Shown here piece after piece: positions 63,437 through 64,000 of a stretch of DNA of 64,000 nt. Every line of letters starts with the position of its first letter. Position 1 is the stretch's first letter. A model generated the notes under the pieces. It had not been told where the DNA came from. It was given only the letters and a program-made list of their open reading frames with translations, and ran no database searches. The translations under genes were made by a program, and so were the position numbers. The stretch comes from Methylomarinum sp. Ch1-1. GTDB taxonomy: Bacteria > Pseudomonadota > Gammaproteobacteria > Methylococcales > Methylomonadaceae. The DNA is taken from assembly GCF_030717995.2 (NCBI RefSeq), contig NZ_CP157743.1, forward strand, positions 2,382,501 through 2,446,500, given 5' to 3'.

Positions 63437-64000
63437 ATGAATCCTGCGTTTGTTCATTTACGTATTCATTCCGAATTTTCCCTGGTCGACGGCATCGTCA
63501 AAATCAAGCCGTTGGTGGAAAAGCTTGCCGGCTACCAGATGCCGGCGGCGGCGTTGACCGAGCACTCCAATCTGTTTTCGCTGGTCAAATTCTATCGCGC
63601 GACTCAAGGTCAGGGCATCAAGGCGATCGTCGGCGCCGACGTCAATGTGTTCAATCCCGAGGAGCCGGCCACGCCCTATCGGATGACTTTTCTGGCGCGT
63701 AACGGGCGCGGCTATGTGGTGTTGACCGAATTGATTTCCAGAGCCTATCAGGAGGGGCAGCATCTTGGCGTGCCCATGCTGCGCAGGGAATGGATAGAAC
63801 AGAATCATGGCGATTTGATCGCGCTGTCCGGTGCGATGGACGGCGATATCGGTCAGGCCTTGTTGGCCGACAAAGACGAACAGGCCAAACAATACGCCGA
63901 GTACTGGTCTGCGTTGTTTGCCGATAGTTTTTATCTGGAGCTGCAGCGAGTAGGCAAGCCTGATGAGGAGCGTTATATTCAGGCGGCCGTCGATCTGGCT
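63437..64000 (+). CDS. dnaE: DNA polymerase III alpha subunit, 5' part
   Basis: 188 codons from the ATG at 63437 to the window edge, all in frame. MNPAFVHLRIHSEFSLVDG is the conserved start of the PHP domain; LTEHSNLFSLVKFYRAT follows. The replicative polymerase subunit continues beyond the window. An ATG at 63432 is out of frame and stops after two codons. Confidence 0.97.
   Translation, partial: MNPAFVHLRIHSEFSLVDGIVKIKPLVEKLAGYQMPAAALTEHSNLFSLVKFYRATQGQGIKAIVGADVNVFNPEEPATPYRMTFLARNGRGYVVLTELISRAYQEGQHLGVPMLRREWIEQNHGDLIALSGAMDGDIGQALLADKDEQAKQYAEYWSALFADSFYLELQRVGKPDEERYIQAAVDLA

Noticed and set aside
1-64000. tRNA and rRNA genes
   Set aside because: I saw no cloverleaf with TTCGAATC-type arms and CCA end or rRNA core motif in the gaps; a tRNAscan run would settle it.

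Overview
The window reads as a chromosomal segment of a gammaproteobacterium of about 50 percent GC. The order map / rpsB-tsf-pyrH-frr-uppS-cdsA-dxr-rseP and bamA-skp-fabZ-lpxA-rnhB-dnaE is the classic gammaproteobacterial order, here split into two blocks. A Methylococcales-type methanotroph or a relative is my guess from the mix of housekeeping order, chemosensory genes and very heavy repeat load. No methane-oxidation gene is present to prove it.

Layout. 1-7.6 kb: a REP-associated transposase (RAYT) cut by the window edge, a DUF2207/LemA pair, a PilZ protein, then glnD-map. 7.6-9.5 kb: a repeat-filled divergent region. 9.5-17 kb: the rpsB to rseP translation, isoprenoid and envelope block. 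17.4-24.4 kb: dsbC, an HD-GYP response regulator, a truncated receiver fragment, a REP array and a large hybrid sensor kinase. 24.7-37.3 kb: a chemosensory cluster (cheY, cheA, cheW, a PAS-type MCP, a second cheW, parA-like, STAS, cheR, cheD, cheB, a short MCP, STAS). 37.6-44.3 kb: an AI-2E family permease, phoH, bcp, a gcvR-like gene and a SPOR-domain protein. 45.2-52.1 kb: a possibly undescribed signalling cassette with a TPR-like protein, a pseudo-receiver protein, a small COG2229-type GTPase, two roadblock-like proteins, a PAS protein, a PhnD-like binding protein without signal peptide and a 5'-nucleotidase. 52-55 kb: an unrecognised protein and a second RAYT flanked by its own REPs. 55-58 kb: the EF-P beta-lysylation set epmB, efp, epmA. 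58.4-64 kb: bamA, skp, fabZ, lpxA, rnhB and the start of dnaE. lpxD and lpxB, usually in this string, are absent from it.

The most striking feature is the non-coding part. Two MITE-like families can be defined from the sequence alone. Family B has CAGCAATTCCCA ends and makes 9-bp target duplications (four copies with duplications; one is only 49 bp long). Family C has GTAAC/TATTCAG ends and makes 8-bp duplications (four copies). Family B has jumped into family C twice independently. Both contain a third palindromic module with ACCCAGCACCTAAAT ends. In addition there are large REP arrays in which several different hairpins share a 5' GTAG tetranucleotide; the same kind of REP sits directly upstream of the first RAYT. 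The second RAYT is bracketed by REPs of a different GGAG type.

Functional links: the chemosensory cluster encodes receptor, kinase, adaptor, methylation and deamidation functions plus a ParA-like ATPase that may position the array. The GTPase/roadblock cassette has the parts list of a polarity or motility switch, but its role is unknown. The three EF-P genes form one modification pathway.
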